A stretch of 38,741 nt of DNA. Origin: Azoarcus sp. (GTDB lineage: Bacteria; Pseudomonadota; Gammaproteobacteria; Burkholderiales; Rhodocyclaceae). The position numbers were made by a program, and so were the translations under genes. Each line of letters opens with the position of its first letter. Position 1 is the first letter of the stretch. Below are positions 15,477-24,247 of this stretch, one piece after another. The stretch covers positions 1 through 38,741 of the forward strand of contig DYFV01000051.1 in assembly GCA_020725025.1 (NCBI GenBank), given 5' to 3'. Below the pieces are notes generated by a model. That model was not told the origin of the DNA and did no database searches. It worked only from the letters and a program-made list of their open reading frames with translations.

Positions 15477-16949
15477 TCACGCAGCGGTGATCGGGCGGAA
15501 CTCGCCCTTCGCTTCGGTGGCGAGGCTGACGACGACGATGGCGACCATCGCCAGGAGGAAGCCCGGGATCATCTCGTAGACGCCCGGGCCGCCGAGGAAG
15601 CTCGAATTCCAGCCCAGCGCGATCCAGACGATCACCGTCAGCGCGCCGGTGACGAGCCCGGCGACGGCGCCGAGCCCGGTCATGCGGTTCCACGTCAGGG
15701 ACAGGATCATCAGCGGGCCGAAGGCGGCGCCGAAGCCGGCCCACGCATTGGCGACCAATCCGAGCACCTCGCTATCCGGATCGGCGGCGATCACGGCCGC
15801 GACGGCGCCCACTGCCACGACCGCGATGCGGCCGACGGTCACGACCGCCCGGTCGCTCGCCTTCTTGTTGAGCAGGAGGCGGTAGAAGTCTTCCGCCAGG
15901 GACGACGAGGACACCAGCAACTGGCTCGAGACGGTGGACATGATCGCGGCAAGCAGGGCGGCGAACAGGAAGCCGGTGATCAGGGCGGGAAACAGCGTCT
16001 CCGCAAGCAGGATGAAGATCGTCTCGGGGTCCGCCAGGGCGATTCCGCTCCGCTCGACATAGGCGCGGCCGAAGATCCCCACGCCGACCGCCCCGATGAG
16101 CGATATGGCCATCCAGGCCATCGCGATGTTGCGCGCGGTCGAGACCTCGGCGACGCTCCTGACCGCCATGAAGCGGACGATGATGTGCGGCTGGCCGAAA
16201 TAGCCGAGCCCCCATGCCATCAGGGAGAGCCAGCCGATGAAGCTCATGTCCTCGGTCCACCACGAAAGGGTGAAGCCCTCGGCGCCCGACAATGTCACGC
16301 CCGCCTGCGAAAAACCGCCGCCGTCACCGGCGTAAAGGACGACGGCCGGCATGATGACCAGCGCCAGCATCATGATGCTGCCCTGGACGAAATCGGTGAG
16401 GCACACCGCGAGAAACCCTCCGATCACCGTGTAGGCGAGAACCACGCCGAGGGTCAGCCAGACACCGGTCAGGTAGCCGCCGTCGAAGGCCGTCGCGAAG
16501 AGCTTGCCGCCTGCCACAAGGCCGGAGGCGGTGTAGACCGCGAAGAACACCACGACGATCATCGCCGAGACCAGTCGCAGCGCGGTCGCCTGGGTCGGGA
16601 AGCGGTTGGCGAGGAACTCCGGGATCGTCAGCGCGTTGTCATAGCGCTCGGTCTGTTCGCGCAGCCTCGGCGCGACGACGATCCAGTTGACCAGCGCGCC
16701 GATGAAGAGGCCGATCCCGATCCAGGCCTCGACGAGGCCGGCGGCGTAGAGCGCGCCCGGCAGGCCGAGAAGGAGCCAGCCCGACATGTCCGATGCGCCG
16801 GCCGACAGCGCCGCGACCGCCGGAGGCAGGTTGCGTCCGCCCAGCATGTACGCCTCGGAATCCCCTGTCGATTTCCGGTAGGCGTAGAAGCCGATACCCA
16901 GCATCGCGACGAAGTAGATGGCCAGACTGATCCACACTCCTGCTTGCAT
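15477..16949 (-). CDS. putP: Sodium/proline symporter PutP
   Basis: A 490-residue member of the sodium:solute symporter family with about 13 membrane helices starting at residue 5. The N-terminal GRNLPPAVAALSAGASDMSG (about 38-57) covers the sodium and proline site seen in E. coli PutP. LGYFGQPHIIVRFMA (about 250) is another PutP-typical stretch. It imports L-proline driven by a sodium gradient. The gene begins 36 bases after putA ends, with GAGGGA before the ATG, so the two are almost certainly cotranscribed and supply and degrade proline together. Confidence 0.95.
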   Translation of the reverse strand: MQAGVWISLAIYFVAMLGIGFYAYRKSTGDSEAYMLGGRNLPPAVAALSAGASDMSGWLLLGLPGALYAAGLVEAWIGIGLFIGALVNWIVVAPRLREQTERYDNALTIPEFLANRFPTQATALRLVSAMIVVVFFAVYTASGLVAGGKLFATAFDGGYLTGVWLTLGVVLAYTVIGGFLAVCLTDFVQGSIMMLALVIMPAVVLYAGDGGGFSQAGVTLSGAEGFTLSWWTEDMSFIGWLSLMAWGLGYFGQPHIIVRFMAVRSVAEVSTARNIAMAWMAISLIGAVGVGIFGRAYVERSGIALADPETIFILLAETLFPALITGFLFAALLAAIMSTVSSQLLVSSSSLAEDFYRLLLNKKASDRAVVTVGRIAVVAVGAVAAVIAADPDSEVLGLVANAWAGFGAAFGPLMILSLTWNRMTGLGAVAGLVTGALTVIVWIALGWNSSFLGGPGVYEMIPGFLLAMVAIVVVSLATEAKGEFRPITAA

Positions 16950-16985
16950 GATGTCCCTCGCTTCTTCTCGTTTGCTTCGGGGCGG

Positions 16986-19900
16986 CTACGCCTCGGCGGC
17001 AAGCAGGCTGGTGTTGCCCCCGGCGGCGGTCGTGTCGATGCAGATGTGCCGTTCGGCGTAGTAGCGCTCGGCACGGATCACCTCGGTCTCGAGCAGCACG
17101 ATGCGGCCATCGCGGCCCGCGAGCGCCTGCCTCAGCCCGCGCGTCCAGGCGGAATCGCCGGCTGCCGCGACGGAGACGAATCCCTCGGCCTTCGCGAGCT
17201 CCCCGGGCGACACGGTCCCGTCGATGCCCGCGACGGGCGCGCCGGCCTTGACGAGTTGCGCGACCGCCGCTTCGGCCCCGGGCGCGACGACCAGCGCGGG
17301 GCATCCGGCGGCGAGCGCCTGGGCGGCCTGGGCGAGCGCCGTCTCGATCTCCGGCCCGAGGCAGAGGATAGGCCCCTTGGGCGGCATGATCATCCGGTTC
17401 GACTCGCCGGTCGGCCCGGGAAATCGGAACGGCCCGCTGTCGAGACTCGCGGCGGCGTTGACGGCCCGGCGCACCAATGCCCCCTTGCCGTCGAGCGCCC
17501 TGCGCAGCACCTGCACCCGGTCGCCCCGTGCCGACCAGGCGGTCGCGTCGAGCGCCGCGAAAGCCGCCCCGACCCGACTCGCCGAGACCGCCTCGCCTTC
17601 GGGCGCGGGGTGCTCCGAGGGCGCCTCGGTCCGGCGGAACCGATTGACGTAGTGCGGTCCGCCCGCCTTCGGCCCCGTGCCCGACAGCCCCTCGCCGCCG
17701 AAAGGCTGGCTGCCGACGATGGCGCCGATCTGGTTGCGATTGACGTAGATGTTGCCGACCTGGATGCGGTCGACGATCTGCTGCACGCGGTCGTCGATCC
17801 GGGTGTGCAGGCCGAAGGTCAGCCCGAAGCCGCGCTCGTTGATCGCATCGACCACCTTGTCGATGTCCCTGGCCTTGAAGGAAGCAACGTGAAGCACCGG
17901 CCCGAAGATCTCGCGCTCGAGATCCTGGATGCCATCCACCTCGACCAGCGCGGCGCCGACGAAGGTGCCCTTGTCGGGCGCGGCGAGCCGCTTGAGCAGG
18001 CGCCCTCGCTGCTGCTGCGCGTCGACGTACCGGGAGATGCCGGATTGCGCGTCGGCATCGATGACCGGCGCGACGTCGGTCTCGGTGGACCAGGGGTCGC
18101 CGGTCACCAGGGTGTCCATCGCGCCCATCAGCATTTCGAGCACCCGGTCCTTGGTCTCCTCCTGGACGTAGAGCATGCGAAGCGCAGAGCAGCGCTGGCC
18201 CGCCGACTGGAAGGAAGAGGCGACGATATCGTCCACCGCCTGCTCCGGCAGCGCGGTGGAATCCACGATCATCGCGTTCAGCCCCCCGGTTTCCGCGATC
18301 AGCACGGCGTTCGCTGACGCATTCGCCGCCAACGCCTTGTGGATCCGCTGCGCGGTCTCGTTCGAGCCGGTGAAGCAGACGCCGGCGATCCGCGGGTCGG
18401 CGGTGAGCGGGCCGCCCACGGTCGGGCCGTCGCCCGGCAGCAGTTGGAAGGCGGCCGCGGGCACGCCGGCCTCGCGGAACAGCTGCGCCGCCCGCCACGC
18501 CATGATCGGCGTCTGTTCCGCCGGCTTCGCCAGCACCGCGTTGCCGGCCGCAAGGGCTGCGGCGATCTGGCCGGTGAAGATCGCCAGGGGGAAGTTCCAC
18601 GGGCTGATGCAGACGAAGATGCCGCGCCCGCTACCCGGATCCTCGGCTTCCAGCCGCTCGGCCTCACAGGCGTAATAACGGAGGAAATCCACCGCCTCGC
18701 GCACCTCGGCCACCCCGTCCAGCAGGATCTTGCCTGCCTCGCGGGCGGCGATGGCACAGAACTCGGCCATGTTCTCCTCGTAGAGGTCCGCGATCCGGCG
18801 CAAGGTCGCCGCGCGGGTCGCGACGGGGGTCTGCGACCACGCCTCGAACCCGCCCTGGGCGGCGTCGAGCGCCCGCGCCACCTCGTCGGCGGTCGCCTCG
18901 TGGGCCTGTCCGACGATGCTGCCGTCGGCCGGGGAGACGACGTCCTTCGCCGCACCCTCCGGCGCGGTATCGCCGGCAAGGACCGGCCCTGCGGTCCATC
19001 GGGTGTACGCGAAGCGATCGCGCGCCTCGATCAGCGGCAGCGCGCTGGCCGGTTCCTCGATCCGGCACCCCCTGGAATTCTCGCGCTGCGGCTTGAACAG
19101 ATCGCGCGGCAGACGAATGCCGGGGTTCTGGATCGGATCGGTCGCCAGCGCCCGATCCACCGGGTCGGCGGCGATGGTCGCAGGCGAGATATCCTCGTTG
19201 ACGATCTGGTTCACGAAGCTCGAATTGGCGCCGTTCTCCAGCAGACGCCGCACCAGGTAGGCCAGCAGGTCCTTGTGCGGTCCGCAGGGTGCGTAGATCC
19301 GGCATCGCGTCCCGGCCCGCTTCCGGAGGATCTCGTGGAGCGACTCTCCCATGCCGTGCAGGCGCTGGAATTCGAAGCCCTCGCGATCGCTGCCGGCCAT
19401 CTCGAGCACGGCGGCGCAGGTATGGGCGTTGTGCGTCGCGAACTGCGGATAGATCCGGTCGCGCATGTCCAGCAGCATCTTCGCGCAGGACATGTAGGAC
19501 ACGTCGGTATTCACCTTGCGCGTGAAGACGGGGAAGGCGTCCGCTCCCAGCTCCTGCGCGAGCTTGATCTCGGTATCCCAGTAGGCGCCCTTCACGAGGC
19601 GCACCATGATCCTGCGCTCCAGCCGCCCGGCCAGCGCATACAGGTGCTGCAGCACCGCGGGCGCCCGCTTTCCGTAGGCCTGCACGACGACGCCGAAGCC
19701 GTCCCAGCCCGCGAGGCTCGCGTCCGCCAGCACGGCGTCCACCACGTCGAGGGACACGTCGAGCCGGTCCTGCTCTTCGGCGTCGATGTTGAAGCCGACC
19801 TTCGCCTTCGCCGCCATTCGGGCAAGCGCCAGACAGCGCGGGATCACCTGTTCGTTTACCGCTGAGCGATGCGTGGTCAGGAAACGGGGCGAGAGCGCCG

Positions 19901-20645
19901 AAAGCTTGACCGAGATCCCGGGGTTGTCGCGGATATCCCCCTTGGCGATCTTCGCGATCTCGTCGATGGCGTGGGCGTAGCTGTCATGGAAGGCCTGCGC
20001 GTCCGCGTCGGTCCGTGCGCCCTCCCCGAGCATGTCGTAGGAATAGGTGTAGCCCTTCGCGCGCAGCTTCTCGGCCCGCTTGATGCCCTCCTCGATCGTC
20101 TGGCCGAGGACGAACTGCTGTCCCATGATCTTCATGGCCCGCCCGACGGCGGTGCGGACCACGGGCTCGCCCAGCCGCTTGATCAGCCGGCGCGCGCCGG
20201 CAGCGGGTTTGGAGGGGTCGGAGTCGAGGACGCGCCCGGTCAGCATCAGCGCCCACGTCGATGCGTTGACCAGCGGCGAGAAGGAATTCCCGAGATGGGC
20301 GCTCCAGTCGGACGGCGCGATCTTGTCTTCGATCAGGTCGTCGATCGTTTCGGCGTCGGGGACGCGCAGGAGCGCTTCGGCGAGGCACATCAGACCGACG
20401 CCCTCGTCCGTCGAGAGGCCGTACTCGTCGAGAAACGCCTCCATCATCGTCGGGTCGGTGTCGTCCCTGACCTGCTGGATGAGCCGCGCAGCCTCGTCGG
20501 ACACCGCGTGTCGCCGGTCGGCCGAAAGGTCCAAGCGCTTCACCAGGTCGCGCACCGCTTCGGCCTCATCGATCGCATATCTGGCCCGGACCGCGGCTCG
20601 GGTCTCGCCACCGGCCGGCAGTATCGAATACGCCTGCAAGTTCAT
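16986..20645 (-). CDS. putA: Bifunctional proline dehydrogenase / P5C dehydrogenase PutA (type B, no DNA-binding domain)
   Basis: A 1219-residue enzyme oxidising proline to glutamate in two channelled steps. Residues 1-150 are the arm and linker region. The FAD-dependent proline dehydrogenase spans about 160-480, with RLVKGAYWD (349-357), FATHN (402-406) and RRLLENGANSS from 466. The NAD-dependent P5C dehydrogenase spans about 550-1000, with Asn684 in PWNF, general base Glu785 and catalytic Cys819 in GQRCS. The C-terminal 200 residues are the ALDH-superfamily-like domain ending in the conserved tail (DTTAAGGNTSLLAAEA). There is no ribbon-helix-helix domain at the N-terminus, unlike E. coli PutA, so it should not repress its own operon. 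The frame is open another 183 codons upstream but overlaps the preceding gene; ATG 20645 has GGGGGAC ahead of it. Confidence 0.94.
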   Translation of the reverse strand: MNLQAYSILPAGGETRAAVRARYAIDEAEAVRDLVKRLDLSADRRHAVSDEAARLIQQVRDDTDPTMMEAFLDEYGLSTDEGVGLMCLAEALLRVPDAETIDDLIEDKIAPSDWSAHLGNSFSPLVNASTWALMLTGRVLDSDPSKPAAGARRLIKRLGEPVVRTAVGRAMKIMGQQFVLGQTIEEGIKRAEKLRAKGYTYSYDMLGEGARTDADAQAFHDSYAHAIDEIAKIAKGDIRDNPGISVKLSALSPRFLTTHRSAVNEQVIPRCLALARMAAKAKVGFNIDAEEQDRLDVSLDVVDAVLADASLAGWDGFGVVVQAYGKRAPAVLQHLYALAGRLERRIMVRLVKGAYWDTEIKLAQELGADAFPVFTRKVNTDVSYMSCAKMLLDMRDRIYPQFATHNAHTCAAVLEMAGSDREGFEFQRLHGMGESLHEILRKRAGTRCRIYAPCGPHKDLLAYLVRRLLENGANSSFVNQIVNEDISPATIAADPVDRALATDPIQNPGIRLPRDLFKPQRENSRGCRIEEPASALPLIEARDRFAYTRWTAGPVLAGDTAPEGAAKDVVSPADGSIVGQAHEATADEVARALDAAQGGFEAWSQTPVATRAATLRRIADLYEENMAEFCAIAAREAGKILLDGVAEVREAVDFLRYYACEAERLEAEDPGSGRGIFVCISPWNFPLAIFTGQIAAALAAGNAVLAKPAEQTPIMAWRAAQLFREAGVPAAAFQLLPGDGPTVGGPLTADPRIAGVCFTGSNETAQRIHKALAANASANAVLIAETGGLNAMIVDSTALPEQAVDDIVASSFQSAGQRCSALRMLYVQEETKDRVLEMLMGAMDTLVTGDPWSTETDVAPVIDADAQSGISRYVDAQQQRGRLLKRLAAPDKGTFVGAALVEVDGIQDLEREIFGPVLHVASFKARDIDKVVDAINERGFGLTFGLHTRIDDRVQQIVDRIQVGNIYVNRNQIGAIVGSQPFGGEGLSGTGPKAGGPHYVNRFRRTEAPSEHPAPEGEAVSASRVGAAFAALDATAWSARGDRVQVLRRALDGKGALVRRAVNAAASLDSGPFRFPGPTGESNRMIMPPKGPILCLGPEIETALAQAAQALAAGCPALVVAPGAEAAVAQLVKAGAPVAGIDGTVSPGELAKAEGFVSVAAAGDSAWTRGLRQALAGRDGRIVLLETEVIRAERYYAERHICIDTTAAGGNTSLLAAEA

Positions 20646-20743
20646 CTGGGTCCCCCAGCGGTTCGGCACTGCCCCGTCGCGAAGAGTTCCAGATCTTCGG
20701 GCAAATGGCGCCATGGCCTCGCGTACCGTCATGGCGCCCCCCG

Positions 20744-21316
20744 CTAACGGTACAACCAGTGCACCACCAGCCGTGTGTACCGGGGCATGATCAGATAGAC
20801 GACCAGGTACACGATCACGGCAGCGACGAGGAACTTGCCGAGCAAGTAGGCCGCGACCCCTCCCCCGCCGCCGACCAATGGGCCGAGCAGCCACGGGACG
20901 ACGATCGTGAGGGGGAAGATCGCCGACAAGGTCAGGAGGTACTGCTTGTAGCGCTTGGGCGGCGTGACCCCGGTCGGCTGTGCGAACCAGAACTCCAGGC
21001 CGGTCTTGATGACGTACCGGTCGCCCTTTTCCAGCGCGTGATCGATGCGCTGGAGAAACTCGCGCCGCACGTCCGATTCGATCCAGGCCTTGAGCTGCTC
21101 GACTCCCGCGAACCGGACGATGGTCGTATACGATTCGTGGCCGCTGACGGGCCGTATCACATCGGTCGAAAGAAAGCCGGGAAACCGGCGGCACGCCTCC
21201 CGGATCTCCACGAGCCAGCGCTCATACTCCCCCCGGGCATCACGGCGCGGCTGATGGACGATGATCCCGGTCACCGTCTCGTCCGAAACAGCGTCCGCGG
21301 CTTGGGGCTTGGTCAT
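20744..21316 (-). CDS. ABM-domain protein with C-terminal membrane anchor
   Basis: A 190-residue protein. Residues about 14-105 form a ferredoxin-like antibiotic-biosynthesis-monooxygenase (ABM) domain, with VTGIIVHQPRRDARGEYERW, RRFPGFLSTDVIRP and SYTTIVRFAGVEQLKAW typical of that fold. Two hydrophobic segments (about 126-146 and 154-178) with a glycine-rich turn follow, then a short basic tail, so the domain is held at the inner membrane. I chose the ATG at 21316 because GGAG lies seven bases upstream; an ATG four codons earlier (21328) is that same GGAG sequence. The gene precedes putA by 98 bases on the same strand and may be cotranscribed. The function is unknown; ABM folds include heme-degrading and quinone-forming enzymes and non-enzymatic members. 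Confidence 0.75.
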   Translation of the reverse strand: MTKPQAADAVSDETVTGIIVHQPRRDARGEYERWLVEIREACRRFPGFLSTDVIRPVSGHESYTTIVRFAGVEQLKAWIESDVRREFLQRIDHALEKGDRYVIKTGLEFWFAQPTGVTPPKRYKQYLLTLSAIFPLTIVVPWLLGPLVGGGGGVAAYLLGKFLVAAVIVYLVVYLIMPRYTRLVVHWLYR

Positions 21317-21353
21317 GGGATTCTCCATTGGGTTGCGCGCTCGAGTCCTCCTG

Positions 21354-21397
21354 CGCGTACGGCAGCCCCCACCCTGGAGTGGCGCCTGCCGTACGCG
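21354..21397 (-). terminator. 12-bp perfect hairpin separating the YcaC-like gene from the ABM-put block
   Basis: CGCGTACGGCAG (21354-21365) and CTGCCGTACGCG (21386-21397) are perfect inverted repeats. The loop contains a second small stem (CCAC/GTGG). It lies 16 bases after the stop of the minus-strand hydrolase gene. It has no T-run but is stable enough to act as a terminator or transcript-end hairpin. Confidence 0.5.
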
Positions 21398-21412
21398 ATC
21401 CGCCTTCGGCCC

Positions 21413-22039
21413 TTACTTTCCGGCCTTGAGCGTGGTGTAGCTGGTGATCAGGTTGCGGTAATCGGGGATGTGGTTCGAGAACAGCGCGCCCAGCCCCTCG
21501 ACGTCGTTGCGCCAGTCGCGGTGCAGCTCGCACGCCACGCCGAACCAGGTCATCAACTGCACGCCGGCGGCCGACATGCGGTCCCACGCGGAGTGGCGCG
21601 TCACCTCATTGAAGGTGCCCGACGCGTCGGTGACCACGAAGACCTCGAAGCCTTCTTCGATGGCGGACAGCGCGGGGAAGGCGACGCAGACCTCCGTCAC
21701 CACGCCGGCGATGATCAGCTGCTTCTTGCCGGTGGCCTTGACCGCCTGCACGAAGTCGGCGTTGTCCCAGGCGTTGATCTGGCCGGGCCGCGCGATGTAG
21801 GGCGCTTCCGGAAACGTTTCCTTGAGCTCGGGCACCAGCGGGCCGTTGGGTCCGTCCTCGAAGCTCGTGGTCAGGATCGTCGGCAGCCTGAAGTACTTCG
21901 ACAGGTCGGCGAGCGCCAGCACGTTGTTCTTGAACCTGTCGGGCTCGATGTCCCGCACCAGCGACAGCAGGCCGGCCTGGTGATCCACCAGCAGCACCGC
22001 GGCATCGTTCTTGTCGAGGCGCACATAGGGCGTACTCAT
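21413..22039 (-). CDS. ycaC: YcaC-like cysteine hydrolase (isochorismatase superfamily)
   Basis: A 208-residue cytoplasmic hydrolase. The N-terminal YVRLDKNDAAVLLVDHQAG, the central IIAGVVTEVCVAFPALSAI and the C-terminal NHIPDYRN closely resemble E. coli YcaC as I recall it. Asp19 and nucleophile Cys118 are present. Position 84 is Arg where most of the superfamily has Lys, as I recall also for YcaC. The substrate of YcaC proteins is unknown; they are not siderophore-pathway isochorismatases. The gene follows the pirin gene by 114 bases on the same strand. The trio LysR-pirin-YcaC is a recurring arrangement in proteobacteria, suggesting a shared stress or redox response. AAGGAG precedes the ATG. 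Confidence 0.88.
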   Translation of the reverse strand: MSTPYVRLDKNDAAVLLVDHQAGLLSLVRDIEPDRFKNNVLALADLSKYFRLPTILTTSFEDGPNGPLVPELKETFPEAPYIARPGQINAWDNADFVQAVKATGKKQLIIAGVVTEVCVAFPALSAIEEGFEVFVVTDASGTFNEVTRHSAWDRMSAAGVQLMTWFGVACELHRDWRNDVEGLGALFSNHIPDYRNLITSYTTLKAGK

Positions 22040-22118
22040 GGTTTTGCTCCTTTCTCTCTAGAGGGGAAAATTGCCGCACCGCTTCTGCCGGGATGAACGA
22101 CCGAAGGGCACGGCACGG

Positions 22119-22150
22119 ATTGGCGCGCGGCGCAGTCGCAGCGCGCCGAT
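22119..22150 (-). other. Hairpin between pirin and YcaC-like genes
   Basis: GGCGCGC (22122-22128) pairs with GCGCGCC (22141-22147), with an inner GCG/CGC stem and weak outer pairs. It begins four bases after the pirin stop on the minus strand. It may cut or attenuate transcription into the YcaC-like gene. There is no T-run. Confidence 0.35.
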
Positions 22151-22153
22151 TCG

Positions 22154-23098
22154 TCAGCGCGGCGTGCCGGGGGCGTTCGGGTTCGCCGTCGTATCCGGCG
22201 TGGCGAGCCGGCCGGTGGAGCCGACTTCGGGTTGCCGCGAAATGGCACCGAAGCGGCCGGCGCGGAAATCGGCAACGGCCTGCGCGATCTCCGATTCGTC
22301 ATTCATCACGAAGGGCCCGTACCCGACGATCGGTTCGTCGATCGGCTCGCCGCTCAGCAGCAACAACACCGCATCCGTGTTCGCTTCGACGACCGCATCG
22401 ACGCCGTCTCTGTCCAGCACCGCCATCTGCGCGCCGCGCACGACCGCGTTGCCGTTGACGAGCACGGTCCCGTGCAGCACGACCAGCGCAGCCGTCCATC
22501 CGGCGGGCACCGGCAATTCGACGACGCGCCCCTCGCCCACCCGCAGGTCCCAGACGTTCATCGGGGTGAATGTCCTCGCCGGTCCACGGCGACCTTCGAG
22601 CTCACCGGCGATGATTCTCGCGGAACCCGCCCCATCGGCCAGATCCACCACCGGGATCTGCCCCTCGAGAATCGCCTGGTAGCCGGGAGCGGTCATCTTC
22701 GCCCGGGCGGGCAGGTTCACCCACAGCTGCACCATTTCCAGCTCACCGCCCGAGCGCGAAAAGCCTTCGCCGTGATACTCCTCGTGCAGGATGCCGGCCC
22801 CGGCCGTCATCCACTGCACGTCCCCCGGCCCGATCACCCCGCCCTCGCCGGTCGAGTCGCGATGCGCGACTTCACCCTTGTAGACGATGGTCACCGTCTC
22901 GAAGCCGCGATGGGGATGCTGGCCGACGCCGCGGCGGTGTTCGGTCGCGTCGAAACCGGCCGGACCGGCGTAGTCGAGCAGCAGGAAGGGGCTCAGCTGT
23001 TTGCCATGACTCTGGTAGCTGAACAGGGATCGCACCGGAAAGCCGTCGCCGACCCAGTGTGTGCGCGGTGCGCCATGAACGCCCAGTACTCGCTTCAT
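22154..23098 (-). CDS. Pirin-family bicupin protein
   Basis: A 314-residue two-cupin protein. The metal site of the N-terminal cupin is intact: His61 and His63 in HPHRGFET, His105 and Glu107 in ILHEEYH, matching the spacing of human pirin (His56/58/101, Glu103, from memory). Bacterial pirins of this type have quercetin dioxygenase activity in some cases and act as redox-linked regulators in others; neither can be chosen here. The ATG at 23098 is preceded by GAGGAGAT. A longer open frame upstream would cross the promoter shared with the divergent LysR gene. It is probably controlled by that regulator. Confidence 0.92.
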   Translation of the reverse strand: MKRVLGVHGAPRTHWVGDGFPVRSLFSYQSHGKQLSPFLLLDYAGPAGFDATEHRRGVGQHPHRGFETVTIVYKGEVAHRDSTGEGGVIGPGDVQWMTAGAGILHEEYHGEGFSRSGGELEMVQLWVNLPARAKMTAPGYQAILEGQIPVVDLADGAGSARIIAGELEGRRGPARTFTPMNVWDLRVGEGRVVELPVPAGWTAALVVLHGTVLVNGNAVVRGAQMAVLDRDGVDAVVEANTDAVLLLLSGEPIDEPIVGYGPFVMNDESEIAQAVADFRAGRFGAISRQPEVGSTGRLATPDTTANPNAPGTPR

Positions 23099-23186
23099 CG
23101 TTATCTCCTCGGAATCGTGGTCCGTCTCGCGTGGATTAACTATAGGATCGGACCCATTGAGCGAGAAGACGCCAAAATTTGCATTC

Positions 23187-23208
23187 ATCGTTCTATGTGC
23201 AGAACAAT
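23187..23208. promoter_or_regulatory. Palindromic operator candidate between pirin and LysR genes
   Basis: ATCGTTCT (23187-23194) and AGAACAAT (23201-23208) form an inverted repeat with one mismatch in eight, around ATGTGC. The spacing also satisfies the LysR T-N11-A motif. It lies 32 bases upstream of the LysR ATG and about 90 bases from the pirin start, as expected for an autoregulating LysR protein that activates the divergent gene. A minus-strand -10 candidate TATAGT lies near 23140, with only a weak -35. Confidence 0.6.
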
Positions 23209-23240
23209 AGATCCACCCGACAGCCCGGAAGCGACGGACC

Positions 23241-24146
23241 ATGGACGATCTCAACGACCTCTACTACTACGCCCGCGTGGTCGAGCACGGCGGCTTCGCT
23301 GCCGCCGGCCGCGCGCTCGGAGTGCCGAAGTCGAAGCTCAGCCGCCGCATCGCCTTGCTCGAGGAGCGGCTGGGCGTGCGCCTGATCCAGCGCTCCACCC
23401 GGCACTTCTCGGTCACCGATGTCGGTCGAAGCTATTACGAGCACTGCCGTGCGATGCTGGTCGAGGCCGAGGCGGCACGGGAGGCGGTCGAAATGACCCG
23501 CGCGGAGCCTCGGGGCGTCGTCCGCCTGAGTTGCCCCATTGCCTTGCTCCATGCCCACGTCGGCCGCATGCTCGCCGAGTTCATGGCGAAATGCCCCCAT
23601 GTGTCGGTTCACCTGGAGGCGACCAACCGACAGGTATCGCCCGTGAGCGAGGGGATCGATCTCGCCATCCGCGTTCGCCCGCCTCCCCTGCCGGACAGCG
23701 ATCTGGTCCTGCGCGTGCTCTCCGACCGCAGCCAGTGCCTGGTGGCCAGCCCCGGCCTGCTGGCGACGCGGGGCGTACCGGCCGCGCCTGCGGATCTGGC
23801 CGATTTCCCGAGCCTCTCGCTGGGCCCGCCGCAGGACGAGCACACCTGGATATTGTTCGGCCCCCAGGGCGCCCACGCGGCACTTCGCCATCATCCGCGG
23901 CTGATCACCAGCGACATGGTCGCGCTGCGCCGGGCCGCCCAGGCCGGCGTGGGCGTGGTGCAACTCCCGACCCTGATGGTGTGCGACGAGCTGATCGCAG
24001 GCACGCTCGTACGCCTGCTGCCCGGCTGGGCGCCCCGCAGGGAGATCATCCATGTGGTGTACCCGTCGCGCCGCGGGCTGCTGCCGGCAGTCCGGGCGAT
24101 CATCGATCACCTGGCGGAGCGCTTCGCCGCGCTCGACGAGGACTGA
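23241..24146 (+). CDS. LysR-family transcriptional regulator
   Basis: A 301-residue regulator. The winged helix-turn-helix occupies residues 1-60 (GFAAAGRALGVPKSKLSRR then LEERLGVRLIQRSTR). The periplasmic-binding-like effector domain spans about 90-295. It belongs to the large CrgA/DmlR-like branch judged by style (TRxxSVTDxGRxYYEHC). It is divergent from the pirin and YcaC-like genes and is likely their regulator through the palindrome at 23187-23208. The effector is unknown. The start at 23241 gives a standard LysR N-terminus. Confidence 0.92.
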   Translation: MDDLNDLYYYARVVEHGGFAAAGRALGVPKSKLSRRIALLEERLGVRLIQRSTRHFSVTDVGRSYYEHCRAMLVEAEAAREAVEMTRAEPRGVVRLSCPIALLHAHVGRMLAEFMAKCPHVSVHLEATNRQVSPVSEGIDLAIRVRPPPLPDSDLVLRVLSDRSQCLVASPGLLATRGVPAAPADLADFPSLSLGPPQDEHTWILFGPQGAHAALRHHPRLITSDMVALRRAAQAGVGVVQLPTLMVCDELIAGTLVRLLPGWAPRREIIHVVYPSRRGLLPAVRAIIDHLAERFAALDED

Positions 24147-24192
24147 GTGCCAAGGTGTCACGGTCTGCATCGCTCGACCGGACGGGCCACCG

Positions 24193-24235
24193 GCGCGCAA
24201 ATCGGCCGCCGTGGGCCGCCGACCGATTTGCGCGC
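24193..24235. terminator. Bidirectional hairpin between convergent LysR and porin genes
   Basis: GCGCGCAAATCGG (24193-24205) and CCGATTTGCGCGC (24223-24235) are perfect 13-bp inverted repeats separated by a GC-rich loop. The element lies 46 bases after the LysR stop and 12 bases before the end of the convergent outer-membrane protein gene, so it can terminate both. Neither side has a long T-run. Confidence 0.6.
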
Positions 24236-24247
24236 GCGACTCACCAA

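Noticed and set aside
20646..21194. 183-codon upstream extension of the putA frame
   Set aside because: It runs antisense-like through the ABM gene in another frame, is Arg/Pro-rich as shadow frames are here, and the conserved PutA part begins at 20645 after a good ribosome-binding site.
21413..22039. Reading the isochorismatase-superfamily gene as part of catecholate siderophore synthesis
   Set aside because: It is YcaC-like throughout, is not near ent-type genes, and lies with the pirin/LysR pair.
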